The position numbers and the translations under genes were made by a program. Below are positions 15,923-24,815 of a DNA stretch of 64,000 nucleotides, piece by piece. Positions within the stretch are counted from its first letter, which is position 1. Each line of letters begins with the position of its first letter. The DNA comes from Limnobacter sp. MED105. Lineage in GTDB: Bacteria > Pseudomonadota > Gammaproteobacteria > Burkholderiales > Burkholderiaceae_B. The notes beneath the pieces are model-generated. The model worked only from the letters and a program-made list of their open reading frames with translations. It searched no databases and was not told the origin of the DNA. The DNA is taken from positions 186,001-250,000 of the forward strand of contig NZ_ABCT01000002.1 of NCBI RefSeq assembly GCF_000170915.1. Reading direction: 5' to 3'.

Positions 15923-16662
15923 CTGGTGAACTCATATTTTCGAGTCGCTGGTGGGCATGGTGGTCGAACCCGCTCATCGCAATTCACGAAGAACATTGCG
16001 TCTCACTGCCCCTGACAAAAGAGCAGCTCGACAACATCGATTATTTCAACTTGCTTCAATTGCGAAGTACATTGAACATGCCAGAACTACCCGATGATCG
16101 CCTGATCCTGCGTCCAGAGTTACGCAGCATTGCCATCGCGACAAACAGCGTACTTGAAGAACATCTTCAACGATTCGCCTTATTCAGTCTGGATGCAAGT
16201 ATTCTGCATGCACGCCCACAAGACTGGGAAAGTAGTTTTGGCGTGAACTCGCCCGAAGTGATCCGCGAAATCATTGTATTGAAAAACGATCTGCCTGAGG
16301 CCTTGATCCAGTGGCAGGAATCGGTGGCGCGCCACATGGCCAACACCCTGAAGAAACAACTGTTTCTTCACGACAGAATACGACTGGGATTTGCGGTTTA
16401 CCTCCGAAGCTACTTTCCGAAAATTTATCAGCGCTGGCAGCTTACACAAACCAAAGAGATCATCGACTGGAGCAATGATCTTGAGCCCATTCCACAAGAG
16501 CTGTGGGACGTGATTGACCACTGGAGTGAAGCCGCCTTCTGCGCCTTGCACAGCGAAGTCTATTCGCACCACGAAGTATTGGAACTTGACTTCGACCCAG
16601 ACGGCACATCCGATAATTCAATTGAGGAAATCGATTTTCTACACAAGGAAGATCATGCTTAA
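15919..16662 (+). CDS. sctK: T3SS sorting-platform protein SctK
   Basis: 247-residue soluble protein that fits SctK (YscK/MxiK type), the cytoplasmic adaptor joining the SctQ-SctL platform to the SctD ring. Sequence identity across this family is low. The call rests on length, Trp-rich N-terminus (SSRWWAWWSNP), acidic C-terminus and its exact place between sctJ and sctL, overlapping both. The ATG at 15919 overlaps the sctJ stop; the frame extends further back to 15877 only inside sctJ. Confidence 0.75.
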   Translation: MTGELIFSSRWWAWWSNPLIAIHEEHCVSLPLTKEQLDNIDYFNLLQLRSTLNMPELPDDRLILRPELRSIAIATNSVLEEHLQRFALFSLDASILHARPQDWESSFGVNSPEVIREIIVLKNDLPEALIQWQESVARHMANTLKKQLFLHDRIRLGFAVYLRSYFPKIYQRWQLTQTKEIIDWSNDLEPIPQELWDVIDHWSEAAFCALHSEVYSHHEVLELDFDPDGTSDNSIEEIDFLHKEDHA

Positions 16663-17323
16663 CCTCATCAAGCGCGTTCATTTTCCTGAAGGACTACAGA
16701 TATCAGGCGGTGTCGTTAAAGCGGCCCTGTTAAATCACGTAAGCACCTATCACGATTTACTGAATCAGGCACACCGACAAGCCCAAATCATTTTGCGTGA
16801 TGCAAATGACGAAGCTGAACGAATCAAGGAACAATCCCGACAGCTTGCCGCGAACTCAGTGCGCGAAGACTTGGTGTCCCTCAAAAAGATCACAGCCTGG
16901 AAAGAAAATAATCTGCTCGATAATTCCTCGTCAATCTGCACAGAAGTTTGCGTGGTTGTTCTTGAGAAATTCATTTCAACTGCATCCGATTTTCTCAAAA
17001 TCAAAACACTTGCCGAAGCGCTGGTCATACGTTCTCACAACGCACGGGAACTGAATCTTCAGGCCAATCCTGCCCAGGTAGATTTGGTTAAAAAGGTACT
17101 TGCCGAAGTCCTCGCTGAACAAATGAACCTTAGAAAGTGCAATGTAAAAGCCGATGAAGAGCTACAACCATTTGAACTGAAAATAAGTACTGCAAACGGA
17201 GCTGAAATCAATGTGTCTTTGAATAATCTGATCGCGATGTACAAAGAAGAGATTGAACGTCTCGAACCTGCATTGGTACCTGTGATAAAAAATCTTGAGG
17301 TCAACAGTGAAAGTATTTCTTAA
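16655..17323 (+). CDS. sctL: T3SS ATPase stator SctL
   Basis: 222-residue FliH/YscL-like protein. It has an Ala/Gln/Arg/Glu-rich coiled-coil (LNQAHRQAQIILRDANDEAERIKEQS) like the peripheral-stalk helix of ATP synthases, then a globular C-terminal domain with VRSHN-like VIRSHNARELNLQANP. It tethers and controls the ATPase SctN. The ATG at 16655 overlaps the end of sctK by 8 bases. Its 3' end overlaps the start of sctC by 17 bases, so the genes are tightly coupled. Confidence 0.85.
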   Translation: MLNLIKRVHFPEGLQISGGVVKAALLNHVSTYHDLLNQAHRQAQIILRDANDEAERIKEQSRQLAANSVREDLVSLKKITAWKENNLLDNSSSICTEVCVVVLEKFISTASDFLKIKTLAEALVIRSHNARELNLQANPAQVDLVKKVLAEVLAEQMNLRKCNVKADEELQPFELKISTANGAEINVSLNNLIAMYKEEIERLEPALVPVIKNLEVNSESIS

Positions 17324-19034
17324 ATTACTCATTCTCGCTTTAGTCCTCGCCCCCCTTGTATCACGCGCAGCCACAACAGACAAAGTCGAAACAAAAGTCT
17401 ATCTTGCGCAAGACGAGAGTGCCAAACGGGTTATTGAAAAAATGTTGTCGATGTTTGGGAAGCGTTTGGTTGCAGACAGTATTCCAAGCTCACCAGTCAG
17501 CGGTCGATTTGAAGTTAAAACAGTTGATGACGTGATGGCCTATTTTGAAAGTGCCTATCAAATCAATTGGTTTCAGAACGGCCTGAATGTATATACCTAC
17601 AGATCAGGAAACTGGCGAACAAAGCGCATTTATGTAGGTGGTGATCGCTCTAACGACGACTGGAAAGAACTGCTTACTTCAGCAGGCCTTTACTACAAAG
17701 AGTTCCCGTTTGTATTTCATATGGACAGCAAAGAACTCATTGTTTCCGGCCCCGCCAGCTACCTCTCATTAATAGAAGACTCCTTTCAGCAGGACCGGCC
17801 CGATCCATCCGAGATCGCAAAGCACGGAACCCAACTGATGGTTTTTCCACTCAAGCACGCCTCAGTCGAAGACAGGCAAACCAACTTGCGAGGAACCATG
17901 GTTACCACGCCGGGCGCGCTCTCCGTGCTGCTGAACTTGCTTGGGCTTCCAAATCAGCAAATGGCAAATTCTCCGGAAGCAAAAAAACCTGGCATGAATG
18001 TTGAGCGATCCCCCTACAGCCTTAGTCCTGGCGAAGGTTTGATGATGGGGGAAAGAATTGGTGCTTTGCCTGTCTCGCCCAGTAGCGGGGTGAAAAAGAA
18101 GGCCGACGACGACCCTGAAAAAGCAGAGTTTGTCAGTGTCACAGCAGACCCACGCACCAACTCAATCTTGATTCGTGATGCAAAGAGTAAGTACGACTAC
18201 TACAAGAATCTGATTGATCAACTGGACCGTCAGGTGGCGATGATCGAGGTTGAGGCAATGATGGTCGAAGTCGATCAAAAAGGACTCAATGAGTTGGGTT
18301 TGGAATTTGGCTTGCTGTCAGATCGGTTTGCCTACGACTTTCCCGGTAGCGGCGTTGGCCGACCAAGCTTGATCGCAGCCGGCGCCACTTCGATTGTTGA
18401 TCCAATGCGTTTTATGGCCAGGTTAAAAGCACTCTCTGCCGATGAAAACGCAAAAGTACTTGCGCGCCCAACAATTGTGACCCAAGACAATGTGTCCGCA
18501 TACATCGACCTTAGTCAAACACTTTACATCCAGGTTTCAGGCGAACGCGTTGCCGACGTTATTCCAATTACAGCAGGTAGTCTGTTGCAGGTCACTCCCC
18601 GAGTAGTCATCGATGAACAGGAAGAGCGGATTTTCCTGCGCATCGAAATTCAGGACGGCAGCCTTACCGAGAATACGCAAGGAATCAACATGCCCAGGGT
18701 GCAGAACACATCACTAAGCACCCAAGCTGTAATTCAACGGGAAAAGGCCATCCTAATTGGCGGATACAACAGAGAATCCACTGAAGTTAATGACTACAAA
18801 GTCCCCTTGCTCGGAGACATACCGTATATCGGAAAAGCGTTCACTTCCACTGAAAAGCGCACACAAACTGTTGCAAGGCTTTTCCTGATTACGCCACGAC
18901 TGATTGACCGGCCAATTCACGATTCGGAATCCACACGCAAAGCGGTGAAAGAACTCCAGATGTCATTCAAATTGAAAGGAGACAACCTTGAAGGAACTCC
19001 CTCTTTGAAACTCGATAGCACTATTCCGAGGTAA
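17307..19034 (+). CDS. sctC: T3SS outer-membrane secretin SctC
   Basis: Outer-membrane ring secretin, 575 residues. A signal peptide (KVFLKLLILALVLAPLVSRA) is followed by N0/N1-type domains (VDDVMAYFESAYQINWF), an N3-like region (VSVTADPRTNSILIRDA) and the secretin core with VEAMMVEVDQKGLNELGLEFG, ARPTIVTQDN and the C-terminal VPLLGDIPYIGKAF, the secretin signature. The GTG at 17307 has GAGG seven bases upstream; an alternative TTG lies at 17295. About 70 residues between N1 and N3 are low-complexity (Ser/Pro/Lys). No dedicated pilotin gene is seen. Confidence 0.95.
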   Translation: MKVFLKLLILALVLAPLVSRAATTDKVETKVYLAQDESAKRVIEKMLSMFGKRLVADSIPSSPVSGRFEVKTVDDVMAYFESAYQINWFQNGLNVYTYRSGNWRTKRIYVGGDRSNDDWKELLTSAGLYYKEFPFVFHMDSKELIVSGPASYLSLIEDSFQQDRPDPSEIAKHGTQLMVFPLKHASVEDRQTNLRGTMVTTPGALSVLLNLLGLPNQQMANSPEAKKPGMNVERSPYSLSPGEGLMMGERIGALPVSPSSGVKKKADDDPEKAEFVSVTADPRTNSILIRDAKSKYDYYKNLIDQLDRQVAMIEVEAMMVEVDQKGLNELGLEFGLLSDRFAYDFPGSGVGRPSLIAAGATSIVDPMRFMARLKALSADENAKVLARPTIVTQDNVSAYIDLSQTLYIQVSGERVADVIPITAGSLLQVTPRVVIDEQEERIFLRIEIQDGSLTENTQGINMPRVQNTSLSTQAVIQREKAILIGGYNRESTEVNDYKVPLLGDIPYIGKAFTSTEKRTQTVARLFLITPRLIDRPIHDSESTRKAVKELQMSFKLKGDNLEGTPSLKLDSTIPR

Positions 19035-19036
19035 TC

Positions 19037-20227
19037 ATGGCAATTACGATTCCACCAATTGTTCAAGAGGTCACCACAGCTGAAGCGCTTCAAAGTGGCG
19101 CTTTGGCAAAAAAGCAACTAAGTGCAGTTGAGCAGAAAAAACTCAATAACTTTATTCGCGCACATGCACAGCACAACAGTTCAGGCGAGCCACCTGTTGA
19201 GGTAACCCCAAACAACAGGCTGGAAGGCAAGCCACAAGTCACGGCCGAAGAGCAGGCGCTTGCAGTAGCCGCCCGCAGCCGGGAAGACGCACACACAAAG
19301 CGCACGTCTGAAAAATACAAAGAAGCGTATCGGCTTATGTTCACTTCGGACATGACATTTCTGAGTAAAGACCTGATTTCGCTAAACACCGCAGTCAAGA
19401 CAAAAAGTAAAAGTTTGGTCGACCTGGCGGGAAACTTGCGGCCGGAAGAAAAAGCATTGCGCAAGTTCTTGCTTGTCAGCCTGTTGCTCGAAGAGCCAGG
19501 CTTGAGCAAAACAGAAATCAAAGATTTAAACAATTATAAAAAATCACTTTACTCGGAACACGGTGACTTCATCTCAGGCTCTATTTCAGCGTTTGAAGTA
19601 GGCAAACAAAGTCGACTTTCACAAGCGACCCTCCGTGAATTCATCAAGGCGTACCAAACAATTGAAATACAACCTCACGTTGATGCACCGGACATATTGT
19701 CACTGTTCAAGGCCATCCGAAACAATGTAACAAAGGAAGATTTCAGCGCTGACATGAATAAAATGCGCGATGGATTCATCAATATCCTGTCGAGAGAGAA
19801 AACACAAAACCCCAAAAAAATTACCGCACCTCGGCACTACATGATCCTTAGCCGAATCAATCAAATCAATCTGTTAATCAAGGCTCAGGGAATCCATAAA
19901 AAATTTCTGAACTGCTGCACCGCGGCAAAATTGAGTGGTCTGCCATCGCTAAGTAACTTGCTGGAAAGTTGCTTGCAAACTGTTGCATCGGCGGAAGTTG
20001 TCACAGGGCTGAATTCGCTGGTAAGAATTGCCTCGGCCGTAAGTGCAAACAACCGACCCGGTAAAAACATATTCATCACGAACTACAACCGCTTGGTACT
20101 TAAAAGTGACCTGCTTGAAGATCTTTACAAAAATGGATCTCACAGAAAACAAGTAACCGACGGAATTGACAAAAATCTGAAGGCTGCAGGAGTTCTATCC
20201 GTAGGAGCTTCGCATGGACAGTCATGA
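19037..20227 (+). CDS. sctW: T3SS gatekeeper, SctW-like
   Basis: 396-residue soluble helical protein right after sctC. Size, the Gln/Glu-rich N-terminus (likely exported, with possible chaperone site), a central LRPEEKALRKFLLVSLLLEEPG region and a C-terminal helical domain fit YopN-TyeA/InvE/SctW gatekeepers. These bind the export gate and set the order of translocator and effector release. The assignment is from pattern and position, as the family is divergent. The ATG has GAGGT upstream; the 3' end overlaps the next gene by 14 bases. Confidence 0.6.
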   Translation: MAITIPPIVQEVTTAEALQSGALAKKQLSAVEQKKLNNFIRAHAQHNSSGEPPVEVTPNNRLEGKPQVTAEEQALAVAARSREDAHTKRTSEKYKEAYRLMFTSDMTFLSKDLISLNTAVKTKSKSLVDLAGNLRPEEKALRKFLLVSLLLEEPGLSKTEIKDLNNYKKSLYSEHGDFISGSISAFEVGKQSRLSQATLREFIKAYQTIEIQPHVDAPDILSLFKAIRNNVTKEDFSADMNKMRDGFINILSREKTQNPKKITAPRHYMILSRINQINLLIKAQGIHKKFLNCCTAAKLSGLPSLSNLLESCLQTVASAEVVTGLNSLVRIASAVSANNRPGKNIFITNYNRLVLKSDLLEDLYKNGSHRKQVTDGIDKNLKAAGVLSVGASHGQS

Positions 20228-20555
20228 GATCGAACCAGCCGAACTGTCAGTTTCCAATAGCGACTGGGTCATGGTGAAAAGCGAGAACAGGACAAATCAC
20301 TTCTCAGCTCAACATCAAGAATACTTTATGGTCTGGGTTTCCGAAACTCCACCATCGACTGGCATCACAGAGGCGTCCAAAGCCCTGGTAGAAATGAAAA
20401 ATCCCCTCCCCGGAATTCATATTAATTGCCAACTCGAACCCGAACTGGGATTCATTCTTCGCACCACAAAAAACTGGCATCTGGAAACCCTTCGGGACAT
20501 GCAACTCACTTTCGACAAGATCACTTGGGAAATTGATCGTTTGAGCCAAAGGTAA
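20214..20555 (+). CDS. Small acidic T3SS chaperone-like protein
   Basis: 113-residue protein with an unclear family. The second half (LPGIHINCQLEPELGFILRT, then WHLETLRDMQLTFDKITWEI) has the alternation of a beta-sheet and a long C-terminal helix seen in CesT/SycE-type class I chaperones, which are this size and acidic. Its start overlaps the gatekeeper gene, which could be its client. This is a structural guess; an uncharacterised T3SS accessory is equally possible. Confidence 0.5.
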   Translation: MDSHEIEPAELSVSNSDWVMVKSENRTNHFSAQHQEYFMVWVSETPPSTGITEASKALVEMKNPLPGIHINCQLEPELGFILRTTKNWHLETLRDMQLTFDKITWEIDRLSQR

Positions 20556-20558
20556 ACA

Positions 20559-21095
20559 ATGAAGTCTGACAACAAATATGATCCGCTGTGTTTATCCGCC
20601 AACGTGCAAGAACGCATCGACAAGAAAGCAAGTGGTTGCACTGTCAATATCAGCAAGGCCTCAAAGCCTCTCGCCTTGTCAAACCCTTCCATGTCAAGGC
20701 CACAACAAAATTCACTCAAAGATGATTTTCTGGAAATGCTGTTTCCGGTATCGCCCGAAAGTCACACACCCTCGAACTCAGAGAAAACACCTAAAAACAC
20801 AGGAAATTTTCAAACAAACGGAACAAAAGAACTTTTTTCTCCACTTAAAAAAGGAGAAGTAAAAGAAAAGGGTTTGTCAGAAATACAAAACTCATTTTCC
20901 TTCCAAATTGATAACTCTGCACTTGGTGCACTGGAAGTGAAAGGAAGTTACCACCAGGGAAACCTGCTTCTCAATATCGAACTGCCACCAGCGATGGGGC
21001 TGAACGAACAGAAAGTACTGATTAAAATTTTAGAGGCCAAATTGTCTAAGCAGCTTGGCGTCGCTCTGGAGGTCAAAATTGGTCGCAGCAATTAA
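20559..21095 (+). CDS. sctP: T3SS needle-length regulator, SctP/FliK-like
   Basis: 178-residue protein with a Ser/Pro/Lys/Asn-rich, low-complexity N-terminal two-thirds and a compact C-terminal domain (about 115-175: ALGALEVKGSYHQGNLL, IELPPAMGLNEQKVL, LSKQLGVALEVKIG). This is the layout of FliK/SctP ruler proteins, where the C-terminal T3S4 domain contacts SctU to switch substrate specificity. Rulers vary in N-terminal length; this one is short. It precedes the rod and needle candidates, which it would measure. Confidence 0.65.
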   Translation: MKSDNKYDPLCLSANVQERIDKKASGCTVNISKASKPLALSNPSMSRPQQNSLKDDFLEMLFPVSPESHTPSNSEKTPKNTGNFQTNGTKELFSPLKKGEVKEKGLSEIQNSFSFQIDNSALGALEVKGSYHQGNLLLNIELPPAMGLNEQKVLIKILEAKLSKQLGVALEVKIGRSN

Positions 21096-21420
21096 CAACA
21101 TCGCAATGCTTGCCTCGCCACCGGGCGCACAAACACCCCAACCACCGTTACACGATATTGCTGACTTCAAAGCAATGATCAACGATGCTGGCCCCATCAA
21201 CAACACAGTAAAAAGTTTTGTTGAAAATGCCCAAACAAAGCTGAATCAAAGTGACATGAACATGGGTCAAAAACTCAAAGATTTTGATGCCAATGACAAC
21301 GTACTCAGTCTGATTGAATCAATTCACGAAAGCTCCATGAAGTCTGTGTCAATTCAACTGACAGGAAAAATTGGCAGCAAAGTATCGGAAAGTTTTGAGC
21401 AATTGGTTAAACAACAGTAG
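21079..21420 (+). CDS. sctI: T3SS inner-rod candidate, SctI-like
   Basis: 113-residue protein starting at a TTG with GGAGG six bases upstream, inside the end of sctP; an in-frame ATG at 21106 is an alternative. The C-terminal helix (ESIHESSMKSVSIQLTGKI to FEQLVKQQ) follows the pattern of inner-rod/adaptor proteins: a helix with regularly spaced Ser/Val/Leu and a terminal 'LvkxQ'. It lies next to the needle-like gene, as rod and needle genes often do. No export signal of the Sec type is present, as expected. Confidence 0.6.
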   Translation: MVAAINNIAMLASPPGAQTPQPPLHDIADFKAMINDAGPINNTVKSFVENAQTKLNQSDMNMGQKLKDFDANDNVLSLIESIHESSMKSVSIQLTGKIGSKVSESFEQLVKQQ

Positions 21421-21428
21421 GAGGTATT

Positions 21429-21644
21429 GTGGAAGTTATTCAAGCAGGCGATCGCGTATTTAACTTTGCAGATCGACACGGCAAGAATGTCAACAACATG
21501 CTTGCCCGTTCAGATTTTGGTGATTCTCCAGTCGACTCTGTGATGTTGAATTACGAGATTCAAATGATGGGTTCATTGTGGCAATTGGCTGCTGGTTTGG
21601 TCAAAGACCTTACCGAGCCATTAAAAAGTATCGTCAACAAATAA
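21429..21644 (+). CDS. sctF: T3SS needle subunit candidate, SctF-like
   Basis: 71-residue protein, the same length as the SPI-2 needle protein SsaG, and alignable with it over its length. Shared points are an N-terminal M-acidic-aliphatic-x-Q start, a Gly and a Val/Ile-Asn pair near residues 18-22, a Pro between two helices (DSPVDSVML), and an amphipathic C-terminal helix ending in Ile-Val/Ile-x-Lys (LVKDLTEPLKSIVNK). Needle subunits are such helical hairpins, exported without a cleaved signal. The GTG start has AGGAGGT upstream. Confidence 0.65.
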   Translation: MEVIQAGDRVFNFADRHGKNVNNMLARSDFGDSPVDSVMLNYEIQMMGSLWQLAAGLVKDLTEPLKSIVNK

Positions 21645-21654
21645 GGAGTCAATT

Positions 21655-21801
21655 ATGGCGGTTGAAGGAACAGCGTCGGTGCCCGCAGGGGCCTACTCAC
21701 CAGAGCTTCTAGATGCTCTGGAAGAAATCACAGTGGGCTTCATTCTGGACGACTTTCTCAGCGAGGCCACCGACCCTGTCGGTGGTAGCGATGACGACTG
21801 A
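21655..21801 (+). CDS. 48-residue acidic protein of the T3SS locus
   Basis: Short ORF with ATG at 21655 preceded by AAGGAG at ideal spacing, 10 bases after the needle candidate. The product is strongly acidic (C-terminal GGSDDD) with one possible amphipathic helix (SPELLDALEEITVGFILDD). I do not recognise it. Clean ribosome site, tight spacing and location between expressed T3SS genes make it likely real; it could be a tiny chaperone or secreted component. Confidence 0.6.
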   Translation: MAVEGTASVPAGAYSPELLDALEEITVGFILDDFLSEATDPVGGSDDD

Positions 21802-21861
21802 TCAAACAGATCAGCCGTATTTGGTGTGCATGGTGTTTACATATTAATCAGGAGAATCAAA

Positions 21862-22095
21862 ATGGCAGCAATCGAAGGTCCAATCGGCGTAATGACAACC
21901 ACAGGTCAGGATTTCCAGGACAACGCGCTTCAGCAATTTCAAGACGTACTGAATGACCCGGATGTAGAGCCTGGTGACATTGTGGAAGCCGCGGCAAAAC
22001 TGAAAATTGACCTCGCTTCGGCCCAGGCAATTTTCGATGCTGCGGGCAAGTCTGGCGACTTCTACCGCGACGTTGTTTCCCGGGCACTTAACTAA
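21862..22095 (+). CDS. 77-residue T3SS-locus protein, possible second needle/filament-like subunit
   Basis: Starts at ATG 21862 with AGGAG upstream; the longer frame from 21826 lacks a site. The protein is two predicted helices split by a DPDVEPGD turn, a layout that recalls needle subunits, but its C-terminal helix (SGDFYRDVVSRALN) does not clearly match. The size suits a needle paralogue, co-chaperone or secreted regulator. Not assigned to a family. Confidence 0.6.
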   Translation: MAAIEGPIGVMTTTGQDFQDNALQQFQDVLNDPDVEPGDIVEAAAKLKIDLASAQAIFDAAGKSGDFYRDVVSRALN

Positions 22096-22114
22096 TAAAT
22101 CCAAAGGGAAAATC

Positions 22115-22672
22115 ATGACTGCTACCACCCCAATTACGAATCCCGAACCATTGACCGAACCCTACGAGATCGATGAAAGCAAAGTCGATCAAATGTTTGA
22201 AGCAGCGGCAAGGGGAGACACTCAAACAGTGCTACTACTGGCTACAGGTCTGCAATTGGGGGGGTACACCTATGACATAGAACGTCTCACCGAGCTGGCA
22301 GCATGGTACGGCCCACTCGAGACAAACGGCGATGCCTTGATATCTCTCCTTCAGACACATGAAGAAGGCGCAGTAGAAGCCAACGAAGACATGAAACGCT
22401 ATTTGAATGAAGCCCGTGCGCAGATGAGTGCTTCTGGAAAACCGATTCCGAACGATGTTCTTGAAGTGTTCAACAAAGTCATGAATGGCGAGAAGGTCAA
22501 TGAAGAAGAAGCAAAGAAACTTTACTCATGGTGCCTTGAAGCGAAAGAACTGGTCATTCCTTCGGACTACCGTTCCGCAATTATTGGAGAGCAGTTACAA
22601 CGCCTGCGCGATCAATATGACCAAAAAGTAGACTCGGGCACAAAACGACTGTCCAGTTTCTCGGTTCGATAA
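22115..22672 (+). CDS. 185-residue unassigned T3SS-locus protein
   Basis: ATG at 22115 with AAAGGGA upstream; frames further back run through the previous gene. The protein is acidic, mainly helical, with a single Cys and no membrane segment. Readable stretches include MFEAAARGDTQTVLLLATGL (ankyrin-like in flavour but not a repeat) and VFNKVMNGEKVNEEEAKKLY. Position ahead of the translocator genes is where SPI-2 type systems place a filament/tip gene, and the length is close to SseB. This is suggestive only. Confidence 0.6.
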   Translation: MTATTPITNPEPLTEPYEIDESKVDQMFEAAARGDTQTVLLLATGLQLGGYTYDIERLTELAAWYGPLETNGDALISLLQTHEEGAVEANEDMKRYLNEARAQMSASGKPIPNDVLEVFNKVMNGEKVNEEEAKKLYSWCLEAKELVIPSDYRSAIIGEQLQRLRDQYDQKVDSGTKRLSSFSVR

Positions 22673-22703
22673 ACACACAACAACACACATTGAGGTATTT
22701 ATC

Positions 22704-23897
22704 ATGGCAGGCGTAGATCCAAACCAATCAGTACAGTGGCAACCAACAACGATTACTGGTGAAGTCGATACAGCCGAGGAGGCTGTTCAGGCATGGCTTA
22801 ATCAGAACCCGGGCGTAAACCTGGCCGACATGTCCAAATCAGAGTTGACGAGACTCATCAACTTTTTACAAAGCCAATCAAGTCAACCATGGGCTCAGGG
22901 AAGTGATCTCAATGCCCTGATTACCGATCTGAAACAAATTCGCAACAGCTGGGACTCATCCACCGGCACAGACCCATTGAATCAATTGGACAGCGAGCTG
23001 AAAAGTGAGCTGGCACTGTTGAGAGTGCTTGCGGAGCACACGCAAGGCACTGATGCCTTGGATACAGCTATTGCTGAACTGCAACCGCAGGCCGATGCCG
23101 TGGCTGAAGTAATGTCGGCAATTTCAACCTCGACAAGTTCGTGGAGTGCCGAGAACAACATCAAAACTGTAGACCAGGTCAATGAACTGCTGGCAAAACT
23201 GGACACACTGGAAGCCAGTGGCGTAAACCTAAATTCGGTGGGCCTGGGCACTTTGAAAACAGAACTGATTACCGCGAAAGCTGCATACGAATCATCAATT
23301 GCAGCAGACCCAAGCGCAGAAAACCAACAATTGGCCTTGTCCCAGTTCCGCGAGTCGGTCGCAAAAGCCAAGATGAATTATTTGCTGTCCACGGGACTCA
23401 GCGCGTCAGACCCGAAAGTTCAAGCTGAGCAAAAGGTGATGCGCAGCGAAGATCTTTGGCAATACAACCTTGAAACAGATTGGGATGTGAGTGAAATTCC
23501 TGGTCCGGAAGGATACAGCGAGGAAGAATTACAAAACTATCTTGATGAACTAAAGCTTCAATACAGCTTTGCTGTCGATCGGGGCGACACAAATGCGCAA
23601 CGTTACATTTCTACCAAGATGAGCCAGATTGAGGGTGCATTGAATAGCCTGGTCGAAGGGAATGACGGATTCGGTGTCAGCATTAATTTGTTTTTGGACC
23701 TGAAAGGAACTGACATCGCTGAAAAAACCCGCCTGCGAGACGAGGCTTTCAAAAATGGCGATCAAGCACTTGTAGACCAGTTGGATCAGGAAATTGAATC
23801 CATCAGCAAGCTGGTTGAGGCGGTCATGAGTGAGTTTTCTGCAATTATGAGCAAACTCGCCGAGGTTGCATCACAAGCCTATCAATCCGCATTCTGA
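22704..23897 (+). CDS. 397-residue coiled-coil secreted-type protein, possible needle-tip protein
   Basis: Soluble, Ala/Gln/Ser/Leu-rich protein without a Sec signal, rich in long predicted helices (ELLAKLDTLEASGVNLNSV; QLDQEIESISKLVEAVMSEF) and ending in a helix EVASQAYQSAF. Long helices at both ends around a mixed middle are typical of tip proteins (LcrV/IpaD), and the next two genes look like translocators, so a SctA role is plausible. Sequence alone does not prove it. ATG with GAGGT upstream. It could also be an effector. Confidence 0.6.
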   Translation: MAGVDPNQSVQWQPTTITGEVDTAEEAVQAWLNQNPGVNLADMSKSELTRLINFLQSQSSQPWAQGSDLNALITDLKQIRNSWDSSTGTDPLNQLDSELKSELALLRVLAEHTQGTDALDTAIAELQPQADAVAEVMSAISTSTSSWSAENNIKTVDQVNELLAKLDTLEASGVNLNSVGLGTLKTELITAKAAYESSIAADPSAENQQLALSQFRESVAKAKMNYLLSTGLSASDPKVQAEQKVMRSEDLWQYNLETDWDVSEIPGPEGYSEEELQNYLDELKLQYSFAVDRGDTNAQRYISTKMSQIEGALNSLVEGNDGFGVSINLFLDLKGTDIAEKTRLRDEAFKNGDQALVDQLDQEIESISKLVEAVMSEFSAIMSKLAEVASQAYQSAF

Positions 23898-23907
23898 GGT
23901 ACGCCAG

Positions 23908-24789
23908 ATGCTTGATCAAGTAAGAGACACCGGCTATGCAAGCCTGATTGACAACGGCGCAAGTAAGCCACTGACAGAAACCTTGGCCGAATACATGATC
24001 GCGGCGCTTGAGCAAACCCGAGATGTCATCGGCAGTTACCTGGTCGGCCTCGAGGGCGCGGAACGCGCCAAGGTTGAAAAGGTCAAGCAACAAATTGAAG
24101 ACTATCTCGAGCAATTGCGAAAAGCCAAAGCGATGAGTGGATTGGCCAAGTTTTTCAAAGCACTCGGTGCATTGGGTGTGGCATTGGCAATGATCACAGC
24201 AATCTTGATTCCAACGCCAATGACCATCGCGATTCTTGTGGTGACCTTGGTCATGTTTCTAGAGCCCTTGATCAGCGAAGCAGCTGGCTCGGAATCCTTC
24301 ATTGAAAAAGGGATGGGTGCAATGTTCGAAGCGTTAAGCGACGCTTTGGGACCGATCGGCGCCATTGTGGTCGGCACCTTGTTGATGATCGCGATTGTTG
24401 TAGTTTGCACAGCCTTGATGGCGGGTGGCCTGTCAGCCATGTCGTCAAGCGCTTCAGCGGGCGTACAAGCAGCCAGGGAGTTTGCATCGTCCCTTCCAGC
24501 CTACATCGCAAAAATGTTGACTGGCTCACTCACCGAGGCCCAAACAATAGCGCTAACCCGCTTTCTTGAATATGCGCAGTCCGCAATCCTGATGGCACAA
24601 GCTGGTCTTCAAGCAGAAATGGGGCAGCTGCAGTACGAGGGCGCAAAACTACTGAAGGAAGCAGAAGTAGCCCAGGCAATTATTGATGGCTGGAGCCAGA
24701 TTATTGAAATGTTGAGCCAGGAAAATTCCAATTACCAGGATTTGCTGCAACGTTTTCAAATGTTGATTGCGCAACTATTTGGTGTTTGA
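23908..24789 (+). CDS. sctE: Hydrophobic T3SS translocator, SctE (YopB/IpaB)-like
   Basis: 293-residue protein with two hydrophobic blocks (about 88-125, GVALAMITAILIPTPM and IAILVVTLVMFLEPL; and 148-182, IGAIVVGTLLMIAIVVV) split by an acidic loop. Coiled-coil stretches stand before (RAKVEKVKQQIEDYLEQL) and after. This is the architecture of the large pore-forming translocator of YopB/SipB/SseC type, though shorter than most. The ATG at 23908 follows GAGGT. No LcrH/SycD-type TPR chaperone gene lies beside it, which is unusual. Confidence 0.65.
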   Translation: MLDQVRDTGYASLIDNGASKPLTETLAEYMIAALEQTRDVIGSYLVGLEGAERAKVEKVKQQIEDYLEQLRKAKAMSGLAKFFKALGALGVALAMITAILIPTPMTIAILVVTLVMFLEPLISEAAGSESFIEKGMGAMFEALSDALGPIGAIVVGTLLMIAIVVVCTALMAGGLSAMSSSASAGVQAAREFASSLPAYIAKMLTGSLTEAQTIALTRFLEYAQSAILMAQAGLQAEMGQLQYEGAKLLKEAEVAQAIIDGWSQIIEMLSQENSNYQDLLQRFQMLIAQLFGV

Positions 24790-24815
24790 AACACATCTAT
24801 TCAGGAGAACAAACA

